Shown here piece by piece: positions 41,750-50,193 of a stretch of 64,000 nucleotides of DNA; the first letter of the stretch is position 1; each line of letters begins with the position of its first letter. The notes below the pieces were generated by a model. That model did no database searches and was not told the DNA's origin. It worked only from the letters and a program-made list of their open reading frames with translations. Made by a program: the position numbers and the translations under genes. The stretch is taken from NCBI GenBank assembly GCA_963746825.1, contig CAVVCU010000003.1, positions 362,952 to 426,951 on the forward strand. The letters run 5' to 3'. The stretch is from JACVRW01 sp963746825 (GTDB lineage: Bacteria > Actinomycetota > Thermoleophilia > Solirubrobacterales > Thermoleophilaceae).

Positions 41750-43261
41750 ATGGCGAACTTCCAGGAGGCGCTCGAGCGTGCGCGGTCGGGCGGCCCCGAG
41801 CGCCACCACGAGAAGTCGAGGGAGCAGGGCAAACTGCCCGTGCGCGAGCGCGTGGCGCGGCTGACCGACCCGGGCAGCTTCGTCGAGGACGCTCTTCTCG
41901 CCAACTGGGATCAGGAGGGCCTGGGGGCCGACGGGGTGGTCACCGGGATGGCGGCGGTCGACGGGCGTCCGGTTGCGCTCATGGCCAACGACCCGACGGT
42001 GAAGGCGGGGTCCTGGGGCGCCAAGACCGTCGAGAAGATCATTCGCGTTCAGGAGGCGGCTCTCGCGCACCGGGTGCCGATGGTCTACCTCGTCGACTCC
42101 GCGGGGGCGCGCATCACCGACCAGGTGCGCATGTTCCCCGGGCGCCGCGGCGCGGGACGCATCTTCCACACCGAGGTCAAGCTCTCGGGGCTGGTGCCGC
42201 AGGTCTGCGTGCTCTTCGGCCCGAGCGCCGCGGGCGGCGCCTACATCCCGGCCTTCTGCGACGTGGTGATCATGCGCGACGGCAACGCCTCGATGTACCT
42301 CGGGTCCCCGCGCATGGCGGAGATGGTGATCGGCGAGAAGGTCAGCCTCGAGGAGATGGGCGGAGCCCGGATGCACACCGGCGTGTCGGGCTGCGGGCAC
42401 TTCCTGGTGGGCAGCGACGAGGAGGGCCTCGACCTGGCCAAGCGCTACCTGTCGTACTTCCCCTCCAGCTGGCGCGGCGAGCCGCCGGCGGTGCCGCCCG
42501 CCGAGCCGGCCGCCGCTCTCCCGCAGATCCCGGCCGACGAGAACAAGCCCTTCGACATGCGCGAGCTGATCGATGCGCTGGTCGACGCGGACTCGTTCCT
42601 AGAGGTGCAGAAGCGCTGGGCCAAGGAGCTGATCGTGGGCTACGCGCGCCTCGACGGGCGGGTGGTCGGGATCGTCGCCAACCAGCCCAAGCAGCGCGGC
42701 GGGGTGTTGTTCGTCGACTCCGCCGACAAGGCGGCGCGCTTCATCTGGACCTGCAACGCCTTCGGCGTGCCGCTGCTCTTCCTGGCCGACGTGCCCGGCT
42801 TCATGATCGGCACCCAGGTCGAGCGCCAGGGCATCATCCGCGCGGGCGCGAAGATGGTCTCGGCGGTGTCCGAGGCCACCGTGCCGAAGATCTCGGTGAT
42901 CGTGCGCAAGGCCTACGGCGCCGGGCTCTACGCGATGGCCGGTCCGGCGTTCGACCCGGATGCCTGTCTCGCGCTGCCCGGGGCGAAGATCGCCGTGATG
43001 GGCCCCCAGGCGGCCATCAACGCGGTGTTCTACAACCAGCTGCAGGCGATCGAGGACGCCGGCGAGCGCGAACGGCGGACCGAGGAACTGCGGGCCGAGT
43101 TCAAGGCGGAGATCGACGTCCTTCATCTCGCCTCTGAGCTCGTGGTGGACGCCGTCGTCGAGCCGGAAGACCTGCGCGGGGAGCTGGCTCGCCGCTATGC
43201 CCACTACGCCACCCGCGAGCGGTCCTGGCCCGCCAAGCGCAACGCCGTCACGCCGGTCTAA
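41750..43261 (+). CDS. acyl-CoA (propionyl-CoA type) carboxylase carboxyltransferase subunit
   Basis: This 503-residue beta subunit transfers CO2 from carboxybiotin to acyl-CoA. It has the crotonase-like N and C halves: GAKTVEKIIRVQEAALAHRV, LFGPSAAGGAYIPAFCDVVI, and GVLFVDSADKAARFIWTCNA then PGFMIGTQVERQGIIRAGAK. No biotin carboxylase alpha subunit is present in the window. With Ecm, Ccr and MmsA in the same genome it could carboxylate propionyl-CoA, but geranyl- or methylcrotonyl-CoA-type substrates are not excluded. The ATG has a TACGGT box 10 nt upstream. Confidence 0.9.
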   Translation: MANFQEALERARSGGPERHHEKSREQGKLPVRERVARLTDPGSFVEDALLANWDQEGLGADGVVTGMAAVDGRPVALMANDPTVKAGSWGAKTVEKIIRVQEAALAHRVPMVYLVDSAGARITDQVRMFPGRRGAGRIFHTEVKLSGLVPQVCVLFGPSAAGGAYIPAFCDVVIMRDGNASMYLGSPRMAEMVIGEKVSLEEMGGARMHTGVSGCGHFLVGSDEEGLDLAKRYLSYFPSSWRGEPPAVPPAEPAAALPQIPADENKPFDMRELIDALVDADSFLEVQKRWAKELIVGYARLDGRVVGIVANQPKQRGGVLFVDSADKAARFIWTCNAFGVPLLFLADVPGFMIGTQVERQGIIRAGAKMVSAVSEATVPKISVIVRKAYGAGLYAMAGPAFDPDACLALPGAKIAVMGPQAAINAVFYNQLQAIEDAGERERRTEELRAEFKAEIDVLHLASELVVDAVVEPEDLRGELARRYAHYATRERSWPAKRNAVTPV

Positions 43262-43315
43262 CTGGACGAAGACCGTTTGCGGGCCGCCGCGAGCGCGCCT
43301 ACTGTCATGCCAGGG

Positions 43316-44332
43316 ATGCGATTGCGCCGCGCGATGGGAAGTGCCGCAGGGGGACTGCTGATCGCCGTCGTGGGTGTCGGCATGCCCGGGGTGGCCGCCG
43401 CGCAGGGCCCGACCACCTTCGGGGCGGACCTCAACCGGCCGGCCAACGCCCCTTTCGGCTGCGACTCGCACCCGGTAGGCACGTTTCGGGTCTTCAACCC
43501 CGATCCCAACAGCTGTACCTGGAGCAGCAGCGGCAGCCTGACCATCCCGGCCACCGAGTCACCGATCGTGCCCGGTGATGGCACGGTCACCACCGTGCGC
43601 GTGAAGACCGGGCCCAGCGGCGGCGGCCTGCAGGGGAGCGGCCCCATGCAGGTGGTGGTGCTCCGGAGCCTCGGCAGCGGCGGGGGCGGCCCCCAGTGCT
43701 GCCTCATCGCGGCCGCGAGCCCGGTGTTCACGCCGGCCGAGAACGCCGTCACCGCCGTGCCGGTGAACTTGCGTGTCCAGAACAACAACACCGGCGGCAT
43801 CAACACCCTCGACTCGCTCGGGCTGTCGGTTCTTGCCCCCGGAGTGCGCATCCCGGCCTACTACGACGGCGGCAACGACCTCACCAGCACCGTGTTCTCC
43901 CCAGCCGTCCAGCTGGGCACCCAGAACGTCAACCGCAACGGCTCGTCCGGCGCCAAGCTGCTGATCAACGCGGACTGGATCCCCGTCGGGGCCGCCCGGC
44001 CCATCGGACTCGGTACCCGCACGGCGCCCGTTCGCGACGGCCGGGCCCTGGTCGACCTGGTCTGCGGAGCCGACGCGGCCTGCCGCGGGCTCGCCCGGCT
44101 GCTGGGCGGGGCGGGCGCGGCGACGGCGCGCGCCGGGGCCGCCAAGCCGGCCGTGTTCGGCTCGGCGCGCTTCAGGCTCGATGCCGGCGAGAGGGCTCGG
44201 GTCAAGGTCAAGCTGTCCAAGCGCGGCCGGACGCTGGTGCGAAACCGCAAGCGCCCCAAGGTGCGCCTGGAGGTCCGGCTCAAGACCGGAAAGAAGATCC
44301 TGCGCACGCTCACCCTGAAGCGCCCCGGCTAG
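43316..44332 (+). CDS. secreted hypothetical protein
   Basis: This ~338-residue exported protein has a signal peptide (MGSAAGGLLIAVVGVGMPGV, AAA cleavage). The mature part is Gly/Ser/Asn-rich with CTWSS and QCCLIAAAS, compatible with a beta-sandwich, and the last ~80 residues are Arg/Lys-rich repeats (ARVKVKLSKRGRTLVRNRKR), a tail style common in Thermoleophilia surface proteins. I chose the ATG at 43316 because a TACTGT box is 10 nt upstream; 43307 is the alternative. Function unknown. Confidence 0.65.
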   Translation: MRLRRAMGSAAGGLLIAVVGVGMPGVAAAQGPTTFGADLNRPANAPFGCDSHPVGTFRVFNPDPNSCTWSSSGSLTIPATESPIVPGDGTVTTVRVKTGPSGGGLQGSGPMQVVVLRSLGSGGGGPQCCLIAAASPVFTPAENAVTAVPVNLRVQNNNTGGINTLDSLGLSVLAPGVRIPAYYDGGNDLTSTVFSPAVQLGTQNVNRNGSSGAKLLINADWIPVGAARPIGLGTRTAPVRDGRALVDLVCGADAACRGLARLLGGAGAATARAGAAKPAVFGSARFRLDAGERARVKVKLSKRGRTLVRNRKRPKVRLEVRLKTGKKILRTLTLKRPG

Positions 44333-44357
44333 CTCGAGCATCCCTAGATTCAATGGG

Positions 44358-45579
44358 GTGACCTCTCGAGAGGCATCCGGCTATCGCTGGGCCATCCTGG
44401 CCCTCGGCGCCGCCTCCACCGCCGCGCTGGCGGCGGTCCAGGGCGGCCTTCCGGCGCTGGGACCGGCGCTCCAGGCCGCCTTCGGGCTGAGCCTGGTCGA
44501 GGTCACCGCCGTGTTCACCGCCTTCGGCCTGGGCACGGTGGCCACCGTGTACGCCTGGGGCGTGCTGGCCGACCGAGTGGGGGAGCGGCTGGTGCTCGCC
44601 ATCGGTCCCGCCGTGGGCGGCGCCGCACTGGCCCTCGTGGCGCTGGCCGACGGCCTCGCCTCGCTGCTGGCGGGCATGTTCGCTGCCGGGGTGTTCGCGG
44701 CCGCGGCCACCAGCGGCAGCGGCCGCGCGGTGTTCGGCTGGTTTCCGCGCGCGGAACGGGGCCTCGCGCTGGGGTTGCGCCAGACCGCCGTGCCGGTGGG
44801 AGCCGCGGCCGCGTCCTTCTCGCTGCCGGCGCTTGCCATCGCGACGTCGCTCGACGTCGCCCTGTTCGCGATGGCCGGCGGGCTGGTGGTCTCTTCGGTC
44901 GCCGCCGCCCTGTGGCTGCGCGATCCCCCGCCGCGCCGGTCGGCCGCTCCACCGGCCCCGCCCGCCGCGCGCGACCCGCGTATCTGGCGCCTCGGGCTGG
45001 CCAGCGCCCTGCTGATCGTCGGCCAGGTCGGGCGTCTCGTCCCTGCTGGTGCTCTACCTCTTCTCCGAGCGCGGCTGGTCGGCCACCGAGGCCGCCCTTG
45101 CGCTCGGCGTGGTGCAGCTCGGCGGGGCGGTGGCGCGCGTGGCCGCCGGGCGCTGGTCGGACCACCGCGACCAGCGCATCGAACCCTTCCGGCGTCTGGC
45201 CGTGACCGCCGGCGCGCTGTTGCTGGGGGCCACGCTGGTGGCCAACGCGTCGTCGGCGCTGCTCGTGCCCCTGCTGATGGCGGGCGGCATGTTCGCCATG
45301 AGCTGGAACGGGCTGTCCTTCACCGCGGCGGCCGAGATCTCCGGCGGCGCTCAGGCGGGGCGGGCAATGGGTCTGCAGAACACGCTCATGCGGACGGCGG
45401 GCGCCGCCGCGCCGCTCGCGCTCGGCGCGCTGGCTGCCGGCGTGTCGTGGCAGCTCGCCTTCCTCGTGATGGGCCTCGCGCCCCTGGCGGGCGGCGCGCT
45501 GCTCGGCCCGCTGGTGGCCGACGAGGATCGCCGCCGCGTGGAGCGCCGGGCGCGGCTGGCTGCCGCCACCGGCGCCTAG
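44358..45579 (+). pseudogene. MFS transporter with one frameshift
   Basis: The first ~224 residues (RWAILALGAASTAALAAVQG, VTAVFTAFGLGTVATVYAWG, helices 1-6) and the rest (LLVLYLFSERGWSATEAALA to the end) are in different frames that join near 45,030, where GGTCGGGCGTC has one G too many. Joined, it is a ~406-residue, 12-helix major facilitator protein. The GTG start has a TAGATT box 8 nt upstream. Codon pattern is intact on both sides, so a sequencing error is more likely than decay. Confidence 0.8.
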
Positions 45580-46307
45580 CGCGCGGTCCAGCCCAGGTCC
45601 ATCGGCACCGCTGCCCCGGTGAAGGCCCGCCCACCGGGGCCGGCCAGGAACGCCACCACCTCGGCCACCTCGTCGGGCTCGATCAGGCGCTTGACCGCGT
45701 GCGGCGCGAGCACCACCTGCTCGAGCACCTCGTCCTCGGACATGTCGTGCGCCTTGGCCTGGTCGGCCAGCTGGGCCTCCACCAGCGGGGTGCGCACGAA
45801 GGCGGGGCAGACGGCGCTGGTCAGGATGCCCTGGTCGGCGCCCTCCAGGGCCAGCGTCTTGACCAGGCCCAGCAGGCCGTGCTTGGCCGAGACGTATCCG
45901 GCCTTGTAGGGCGAGGCGACCAGGCCGTGAGCGGAGGCCACCCCGATGAAGCGGCCCTCGTCGGCCTGCGCCAGCGCGTCCCAGGAGTACTTGGCCAGCA
46001 GGAACGGGCTCGTCAGCAGCAGCGCGATCAGCCGGTCCCAGTCGTCCTCGGCGAAATCAGCCACCGGCGCCACGACCTGTAGGCCGGCGTTGGCCACCAC
46101 CACGTCGAGGCCGCCGAAGCGCTCGAGCGCCGCTTCCACGGAGTCGCGGTTTCCCTCCCGGGTGGTGAGGTCGGCCTCGAAGCTCTCGCCCGGACCGTCC
46201 GGGTCGGGCTTCAGGTCGACGCTCAGCACCTGCGCCCCGTCGCCGTCGAAACGGGACGCGATGGCCCGCCCGATGCCGCTGGCCGCTCCGGTCACGAGAA
46301 CACGCAT
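45576..46307 (-). CDS. 3-hydroxybutyrate dehydrogenase-like SDR
   Basis: This ~243-residue short-chain dehydrogenase has VLVTGAASGIGRAIASRF, VVANAGLQVVAPV, and the catalytic SAHGLVASPYKAGYVSAKHG with Tyr-x-x-x-Lys. The YVSAKHGLLGLVKTLALEGA and VCPAFVRTPLVEAQLADQAK segments are typical of D-3-hydroxybutyrate dehydrogenase. It is divergent from an acetoacetyl-CoA ligase with overlapping -10-like boxes (TAGGTT here, TATAGT opposite), which fits a ketone-body or PHB utilisation pair. Confidence 0.88.
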   Translation of the reverse strand: MRVLVTGAASGIGRAIASRFDGDGAQVLSVDLKPDPDGPGESFEADLTTREGNRDSVEAALERFGGLDVVVANAGLQVVAPVADFAEDDWDRLIALLLTSPFLLAKYSWDALAQADEGRFIGVASAHGLVASPYKAGYVSAKHGLLGLVKTLALEGADQGILTSAVCPAFVRTPLVEAQLADQAKAHDMSEDEVLEQVVLAPHAVKRLIEPDEVAEVVAFLAGPGGRAFTGAAVPMDLGWTAR

Positions 46308-46332
46308 CGCCGGGAAACCTATAGTCCCGCTG

Positions 46333-48204
46333 ATGGCCGAGGGAAAGCTGCTCTGGGAGCCCGGCGAGGAAGCACTGACCGACTCCAAGATGGCGCGCTT
46401 CATGCGCGACCACGGCTTCGACGACTATCACGAGCTCTGGCAGTGGTCGGTCGACGACCTCGAGGGATTCTGGCGCGCGATCTGGACCGAGTACGAGGTG
46501 GGCGCGGAGCCCGACGAGGTGTTCGCCGACGCCACGATGCCCGACGCGAAGTGGTTTCCGGGCGTCGAGCTCAACTACGCCGAATACCTGCTGAGCCGCG
46601 CGCGCCCGGGTGAGACGGCGATCGTTCACGCCACCGAGTCGAGCCCGCTCGCCGAGCTGAGCTGGGACGAGCTGAGCGAAGCGGTCGCGCGCTGTGCCGC
46701 CGGCCTGCGCCGCCTCGGCGTGGTCAAGGGCGACCGGGTGGCCGCCTATATGCCCAACGTGCCCGAGACGGTGATCGCCTTTCTGGCCACCGCGAGCATC
46801 GGCGCGGTGTGGTCGAGCTGCGCGCCCGAGTTCGGCGCCCCGACGGTGATCGACCGCTTCGCGCAGATCGAGCCCAAGGTCCTGATCGCCACCGAGGGCT
46901 ACCGCTACGGAGGGAAGGACTTCGACCGCCGCCCGCGCGTGAAGGAGATCGAGGACGCGATTCCCTCGCTCGAGCACACCGTCCTCGTGCCCTCGGGCTG
47001 GGACGAGCTGCTCGCCGAGCCGGCCGAGCTCGAGTTCGAGCGCGTGCCCTTCGACCACCCGCTTTGGGTGCTCTACTCGTCGGGCACCACCGGCCTGCCG
47101 AAGGCGATCGTGCAGGGGCAGGGCGGGATCCTGCTGGAGCAGCTGAAGAAGGCCAACCTGCACTCCGACCTCTCCGAGGACGACCGCTTCTTCTGGTTCA
47201 CCACCACGGGCTGGATGATGTGGAACTTCCTGGTGGCCGGGCTGCTGTCCGGCGCCACCATCGTGCTCTACGACGGCCAGCCCGACCCCGAGCGCATGTG
47301 GGAGTTCGCACGCGAGGCCAGGGTCACGAGCTTCGGCACCAGCGCCGGCTTCATCGGCGCGTGCATGAAGGCCGAGGTCGAGCCCGAGCAGTGGTCCGAG
47401 CTCAAGGCGATCGGCTCCACCGGCTCGCCGCTGCCGCCCGAGGGCTTCGACTGGATCTACGAGAAGTTCCCCGGCGTGTGGCTCTACTCCACCAGCGGAG
47501 GCACCGACCTGTGCACGGCCTTCGTGGGTGCCTGCCCGTTGCTGCCGGTGTACGCCGGCGAGCTCCAGGCCCGCTGCCTGGGCGCGGCGGTGGAGGCCTG
47601 GGACGAGGAGGGAAAGGCTCACATCGACGAGGTGGGCGAGCTCGTGATCACCAAGCCGATGCCCTCGATGCCGCTGTTCTTCTGGAACGACCCCGGCGGC
47701 GAGCGCTACCACGAGAGCTACTTCGACACCTATCCCGGCATCTGGCGCCACGGCGACTGGATCAAGATCACCACCCGCGGCAGCGCGGTGATCTACGGGC
47801 GCTCGGACTCCACCATCAACCGCGGCGGCGTGCGCATGGGCACCAGCGAGATCTACTCCGCGGTGGAAGGAGCGGGAGACGTGCTCGACTCACTGGTGGT
47901 CGACGTCGACGAGCACATGCTGCTCTTCGTGGTTCTGCGCGAGGGCGCCGAGCTCGACGACGAGCTGGTGGGAACGATCCGCAAGCGGGTGCGCGAGCAC
48001 TGCTCGCCGCGCCACGTGCCCGACGAGATCATCGTGATCGACGAGGTCCCGCGCACGCTGTCCAACAAGAAGCTCGAGGTGCCGGTCAAGCGGATTCTCA
48101 TGGGCACGGACCCCGAGAAGGCGGCGAGCCGCGACTCGCTGGCCAACCCCGCCGCGCTCGACCCGTTCGTGGAGCGAGCGGGCGATCTCAGCCGATCGAA
48201 CTGA
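46333..48204 (+). CDS. acetoacetyl-CoA ligase
   Basis: This ~623-residue acyl-adenylate-forming enzyme activates acetoacetate with ATP and CoA. It has the AMP-binding motif LYSSGTTGLPKAIVQGQGG (~246-264), YSTSGGTDLC, and the C-terminal INRGGVRMGTSEIYSAVE and LSNKKLEVPVKRIL with the catalytic Lys. The N-terminal acetoacetyl-CoA-synthetase region (FPGVELNYAEYLL) is present. The ATG has a TATAGT box 7 nt upstream, so its mRNA is probably leaderless. It works with the divergent dehydrogenase. Confidence 0.93.
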   Translation: MAEGKLLWEPGEEALTDSKMARFMRDHGFDDYHELWQWSVDDLEGFWRAIWTEYEVGAEPDEVFADATMPDAKWFPGVELNYAEYLLSRARPGETAIVHATESSPLAELSWDELSEAVARCAAGLRRLGVVKGDRVAAYMPNVPETVIAFLATASIGAVWSSCAPEFGAPTVIDRFAQIEPKVLIATEGYRYGGKDFDRRPRVKEIEDAIPSLEHTVLVPSGWDELLAEPAELEFERVPFDHPLWVLYSSGTTGLPKAIVQGQGGILLEQLKKANLHSDLSEDDRFFWFTTTGWMMWNFLVAGLLSGATIVLYDGQPDPERMWEFAREARVTSFGTSAGFIGACMKAEVEPEQWSELKAIGSTGSPLPPEGFDWIYEKFPGVWLYSTSGGTDLCTAFVGACPLLPVYAGELQARCLGAAVEAWDEEGKAHIDEVGELVITKPMPSMPLFFWNDPGGERYHESYFDTYPGIWRHGDWIKITTRGSAVIYGRSDSTINRGGVRMGTSEIYSAVEGAGDVLDSLVVDVDEHMLLFVVLREGAELDDELVGTIRKRVREHCSPRHVPDEIIVIDEVPRTLSNKKLEVPVKRILMGTDPEKAASRDSLANPAALDPFVERAGDLSRSN

Positions 48205-49225
48205 GGCTGGGGCCCAGTTCGGCGTCGAGGCGCTCGATCAAAGCGGCGCAGAGGGCCTCGTCGCCGCCGGAGATCGTGAGGACGGGGAATCCCCGCAGTC
48301 GGGCGGCGTAGCCGTCGCCGGGCGAGCGGTTGACGAACGGGGGAGAGTCGCTCAGCTCGGCGAGTTGCGGCGGGGTCTTCAAGGTGAACAGCGGCCCCTC
48401 CCTGCGGGCGTGGCGCACGCCGGCCGGGGCGGTGTCGTCGAGGTTGATGAACACCGTGCTCTGCCTCGGCAGTCCCGCGCGATGGCGCCGGAGGAAGCCG
48501 AGCGTGCCGGCGGCCAGGGCCTTCTGGGCGCCGGTGAACAGCACGTCGATGTCGAAGTGCTCGAGCGGCTGGGCGGCGAACCGCGTCGCCACCGCCAGAA
48601 CGACTCCGCAGGCGTGATCGTTCTCGGCTCTGCGCGTGGTCGACATGGCGATGTCGAGCAGCAGCGCCACCGCAACGATCAGGATCACGGTGGGCACGAA
48701 CTGGACCACGGTGAGCGCGGTGCCGTCGGGCCCAGCGATCCGCACCAGGCAACAGGCGAGCACCGCGAGCTGGGACCCGAGCAGCACCCGGGCACCGAGC
48801 CCGCGCCGCAGCCGGCGCCCCAGCGCGAGGCCACCTCGGCCCGCGTCGTAGTGGGCCACCAGCACGATCAGGCCGGGCCGCTCGCGCTCGCCCCAGGACA
48901 CGACGTTCTGAGAGGCGCGCCGGCCCAGCGGGCGGCGCACGACGGGAATCAGGAGGCCCACGTCGAGGAAGAACAGGAGCGCGCCGGCCGCCGCCGCGGC
49001 GGCTCCGGGGACCGGCAGGGAAACCGAGAGCACGCTGCCGACCACCGACAGCGCGGCGCACAGCGCGCAGGCCAATGCCCATCGCGGCCAGGCGTCGACG
49101 GGCTCGATCTCCGCCCGGCGCCCGCGCGCCCTCAGCCGCGCCTCGAGCTGGCGCGCGGCCCGGCGCTCGGCATCACTGCCGGGCGCCCGCGGGCCGAGGC
49201 CGGCCAGCGCGTCGATCTCGTCCAT
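48188..49225 (-). CDS. M28-family peptidase-like membrane protein
   Basis: This ~345-residue protein has an N-terminal cytoplasmic helix region, two hydrophobic pairs (ALACALCAALSVVGSVLSVS; ALLFFLDVGLLIPVV) and two more (VLLGSQLAVLACCLVRIAG; FVPTVILIVAVALLLDIAM), around a zinc-peptidase core with VAHYDAGRGG and ENDHACGV, matching M28 metal ligands. A downstream FINLDDTAPAG helps the fold. The protease role is probable but the active-site Glu is not certain. The ATG at 49225 lies 19 bp from the tRNA-Leu gene. Its end overlaps the convergent ligase gene. Confidence 0.7.
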   Translation of the reverse strand: MDEIDALAGLGPRAPGSDAERRAARQLEARLRARGRRAEIEPVDAWPRWALACALCAALSVVGSVLSVSLPVPGAAAAAAGALLFFLDVGLLIPVVRRPLGRRASQNVVSWGERERPGLIVLVAHYDAGRGGLALGRRLRRGLGARVLLGSQLAVLACCLVRIAGPDGTALTVVQFVPTVILIVAVALLLDIAMSTTRRAENDHACGVVLAVATRFAAQPLEHFDIDVLFTGAQKALAAGTLGFLRRHRAGLPRQSTVFINLDDTAPAGVRHARREGPLFTLKTPPQLAELSDSPPFVNRSPGDGYAARLRGFPVLTISGGDEALCAALIERLDAELGPSLSSIG

Positions 49226-49244
49226 CTCGTCCAGCGAGCTCAGG

Positions 49245-49327
49245 TACCCGGGGTGGGATTCGAACCCACACGCCCTCTCGGGCAATCGATTTTGAGCCGA
49301 TCGCGTATACCGTTCCGCCACCCGGGC
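49245..49327 (-). tRNA. tRNA-Leu (anticodon CAA)
   Basis: This is an 83-nt class II tRNA read on the minus strand. It has a 7-bp acceptor stem (GCCCGGG with CCCGGGT), loop CTCAAAA with anticodon CAA, a long variable arm (TTGCCCGAGAGGGC) and a T-arm GTGGG-TTCGAAT-CCCAC. The CCA end is not fully encoded. Confidence 0.95.
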
Positions 49328-49348
49328 ACGGGTGTCAATCGTAAGGGT

Positions 49349-49849
49349 CTAGGCGGGCTGCGTCTGGCCCAGGCTGCGATCGCCACCGCGATAGCGGTCG
49401 GCTTCGTCGGGCGAGACCTCCACCTCGACGTTCCACTGCTGCTGGAAGCCGCGCATGGCGAACACGATCAGGAGGATCTGCACGGGCACCAGGATGATCG
49501 TGAGCAGGCCGAGGATCGAGGGCTCGAGGGTCGCCTGGGCGAAGCCCTCCTTGTCGCGCTCGAACCAGGCAGGGCCGGCCACGGCCGCCACCACCGCGAG
49601 CAGCACGGCCAGCGCTGCCGCCACGGGCAGCACGCCGCGATTCCAGCGGCTCACGACATAGGCCATGACCAGGTAGACGATGATGTAGCCGAAGGAGACG
49701 ATCTGCGCGCCCTGCAGCTGGGACCAGCCGCCGAGAGTCACGACGGCTATCAGCACCGCGCTCACCACCAGGAGCAGCACCACGACCGCCTTGGTGGCCT
49801 TGGACTCAGCCTTGTCCCGGTTTGGGTGCAGCAGGACGGTGTCGGCCAT
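49349..49849 (-). CDS. four-helix membrane protein, hypothetical
   Basis: This ~166-residue protein has four predicted transmembrane helices (KAVVVLLLVVSAVLIAVVT; GYIIVYLVMAYVV; VAAALAVLLAVVAAVAGPAW; GLLTIILVPVQILLIVFAM), a pattern close to small actinobacterial membrane proteins, and an acidic tail. I chose the ATG at 49849 because a TATTGT box is 8 nt upstream. It lies between the two tRNA-Leu genes. No family is recognised. Confidence 0.7.
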   Translation of the reverse strand: MADTVLLHPNRDKAESKATKAVVVLLLVVSAVLIAVVTLGGWSQLQGAQIVSFGYIIVYLVMAYVVSRWNRGVLPVAAALAVLLAVVAAVAGPAWFERDKEGFAQATLEPSILGLLTIILVPVQILLIVFAMRGFQQQWNVEVEVSPDEADRYRGGDRSLGQTQPA

Positions 49850-49893
49850 CTGGCGTGACAATACCCTGTGCCTTACCGGATTGCTCCGGATTT

Positions 49894-49977
49894 GCGGGCG
49901 TGGCGAAACTGGCAGACGCGCGAGGTTTAGGTCCTCGTGGCCGCAAGGTCTTGGGGGTTCGAGTCCCTCCGCCCGCA
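49894..49977 (+). tRNA. tRNA-Leu (anticodon TAG)
   Basis: This is an 84-nt class II tRNA. It has the acceptor stem GCGGGCG/CGCCCGC, loop TTTAGGT with anticodon TAG, a long variable arm and a T-arm GGGGG-TTCGAGT-CCCTC. CCA is not encoded. Confidence 0.95.
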
Positions 49978-50144
49978 CTTTCCCACCGACCGGGGAAGGC
50001 GTATCATTTCTCGCCGTGCCCGGTTGACGCTAGACAGCCTCTAGTTCCTCGTTTGTTCCCGCACCGCCCACGCCGGAGAGCCTGGGTGGCGGTGCGCGTG
50101 CGCCGCCTGGCCGGCGCGTCGTCTCGGCAGGTTCTACGCCTTTC

Positions 50145-50170
50145 GGCGTTACGCCAGCTGGCGTAACGCC
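50145..50170. promoter_or_regulatory. perfect 26-bp palindrome, operator candidate
   Basis: Arms GGCGTTACGCC and GGCGTAACGCC surround an AGCT centre, a fully symmetric 26-bp site. It ends 6 bp before a TATAAT box, covering the place of the -35 element of the AAA ATPase gene. A binding site for a dimeric or tetrameric repressor is the simplest reading; a half-site-like TACGCC also occurs just upstream. Confidence 0.7.
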
Positions 50171-50176
50171 ACTCGG

Positions 50177-50182
50177 TATAAT
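50177..50182 (+). promoter_or_regulatory. -10 box TATAAT, leaderless promoter
   Basis: A perfect TATAAT lies 11 nt upstream of the GTG start of the AAA ATPase. Transcription would begin about 4 nt before the start codon, so the mRNA has essentially no leader. There is no -35 consensus, which fits control by the overlapping palindrome. Confidence 0.65.
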
Positions 50183-50193
50183 CACCGCTACAG

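Noticed and set aside
41750..43261. Assignment as acetyl-CoA carboxylase subunit.
   Set aside because: The single-chain AccD5/PccB-like build fits acyl-CoA carboxylases of propionyl type; the exact substrate is left open.
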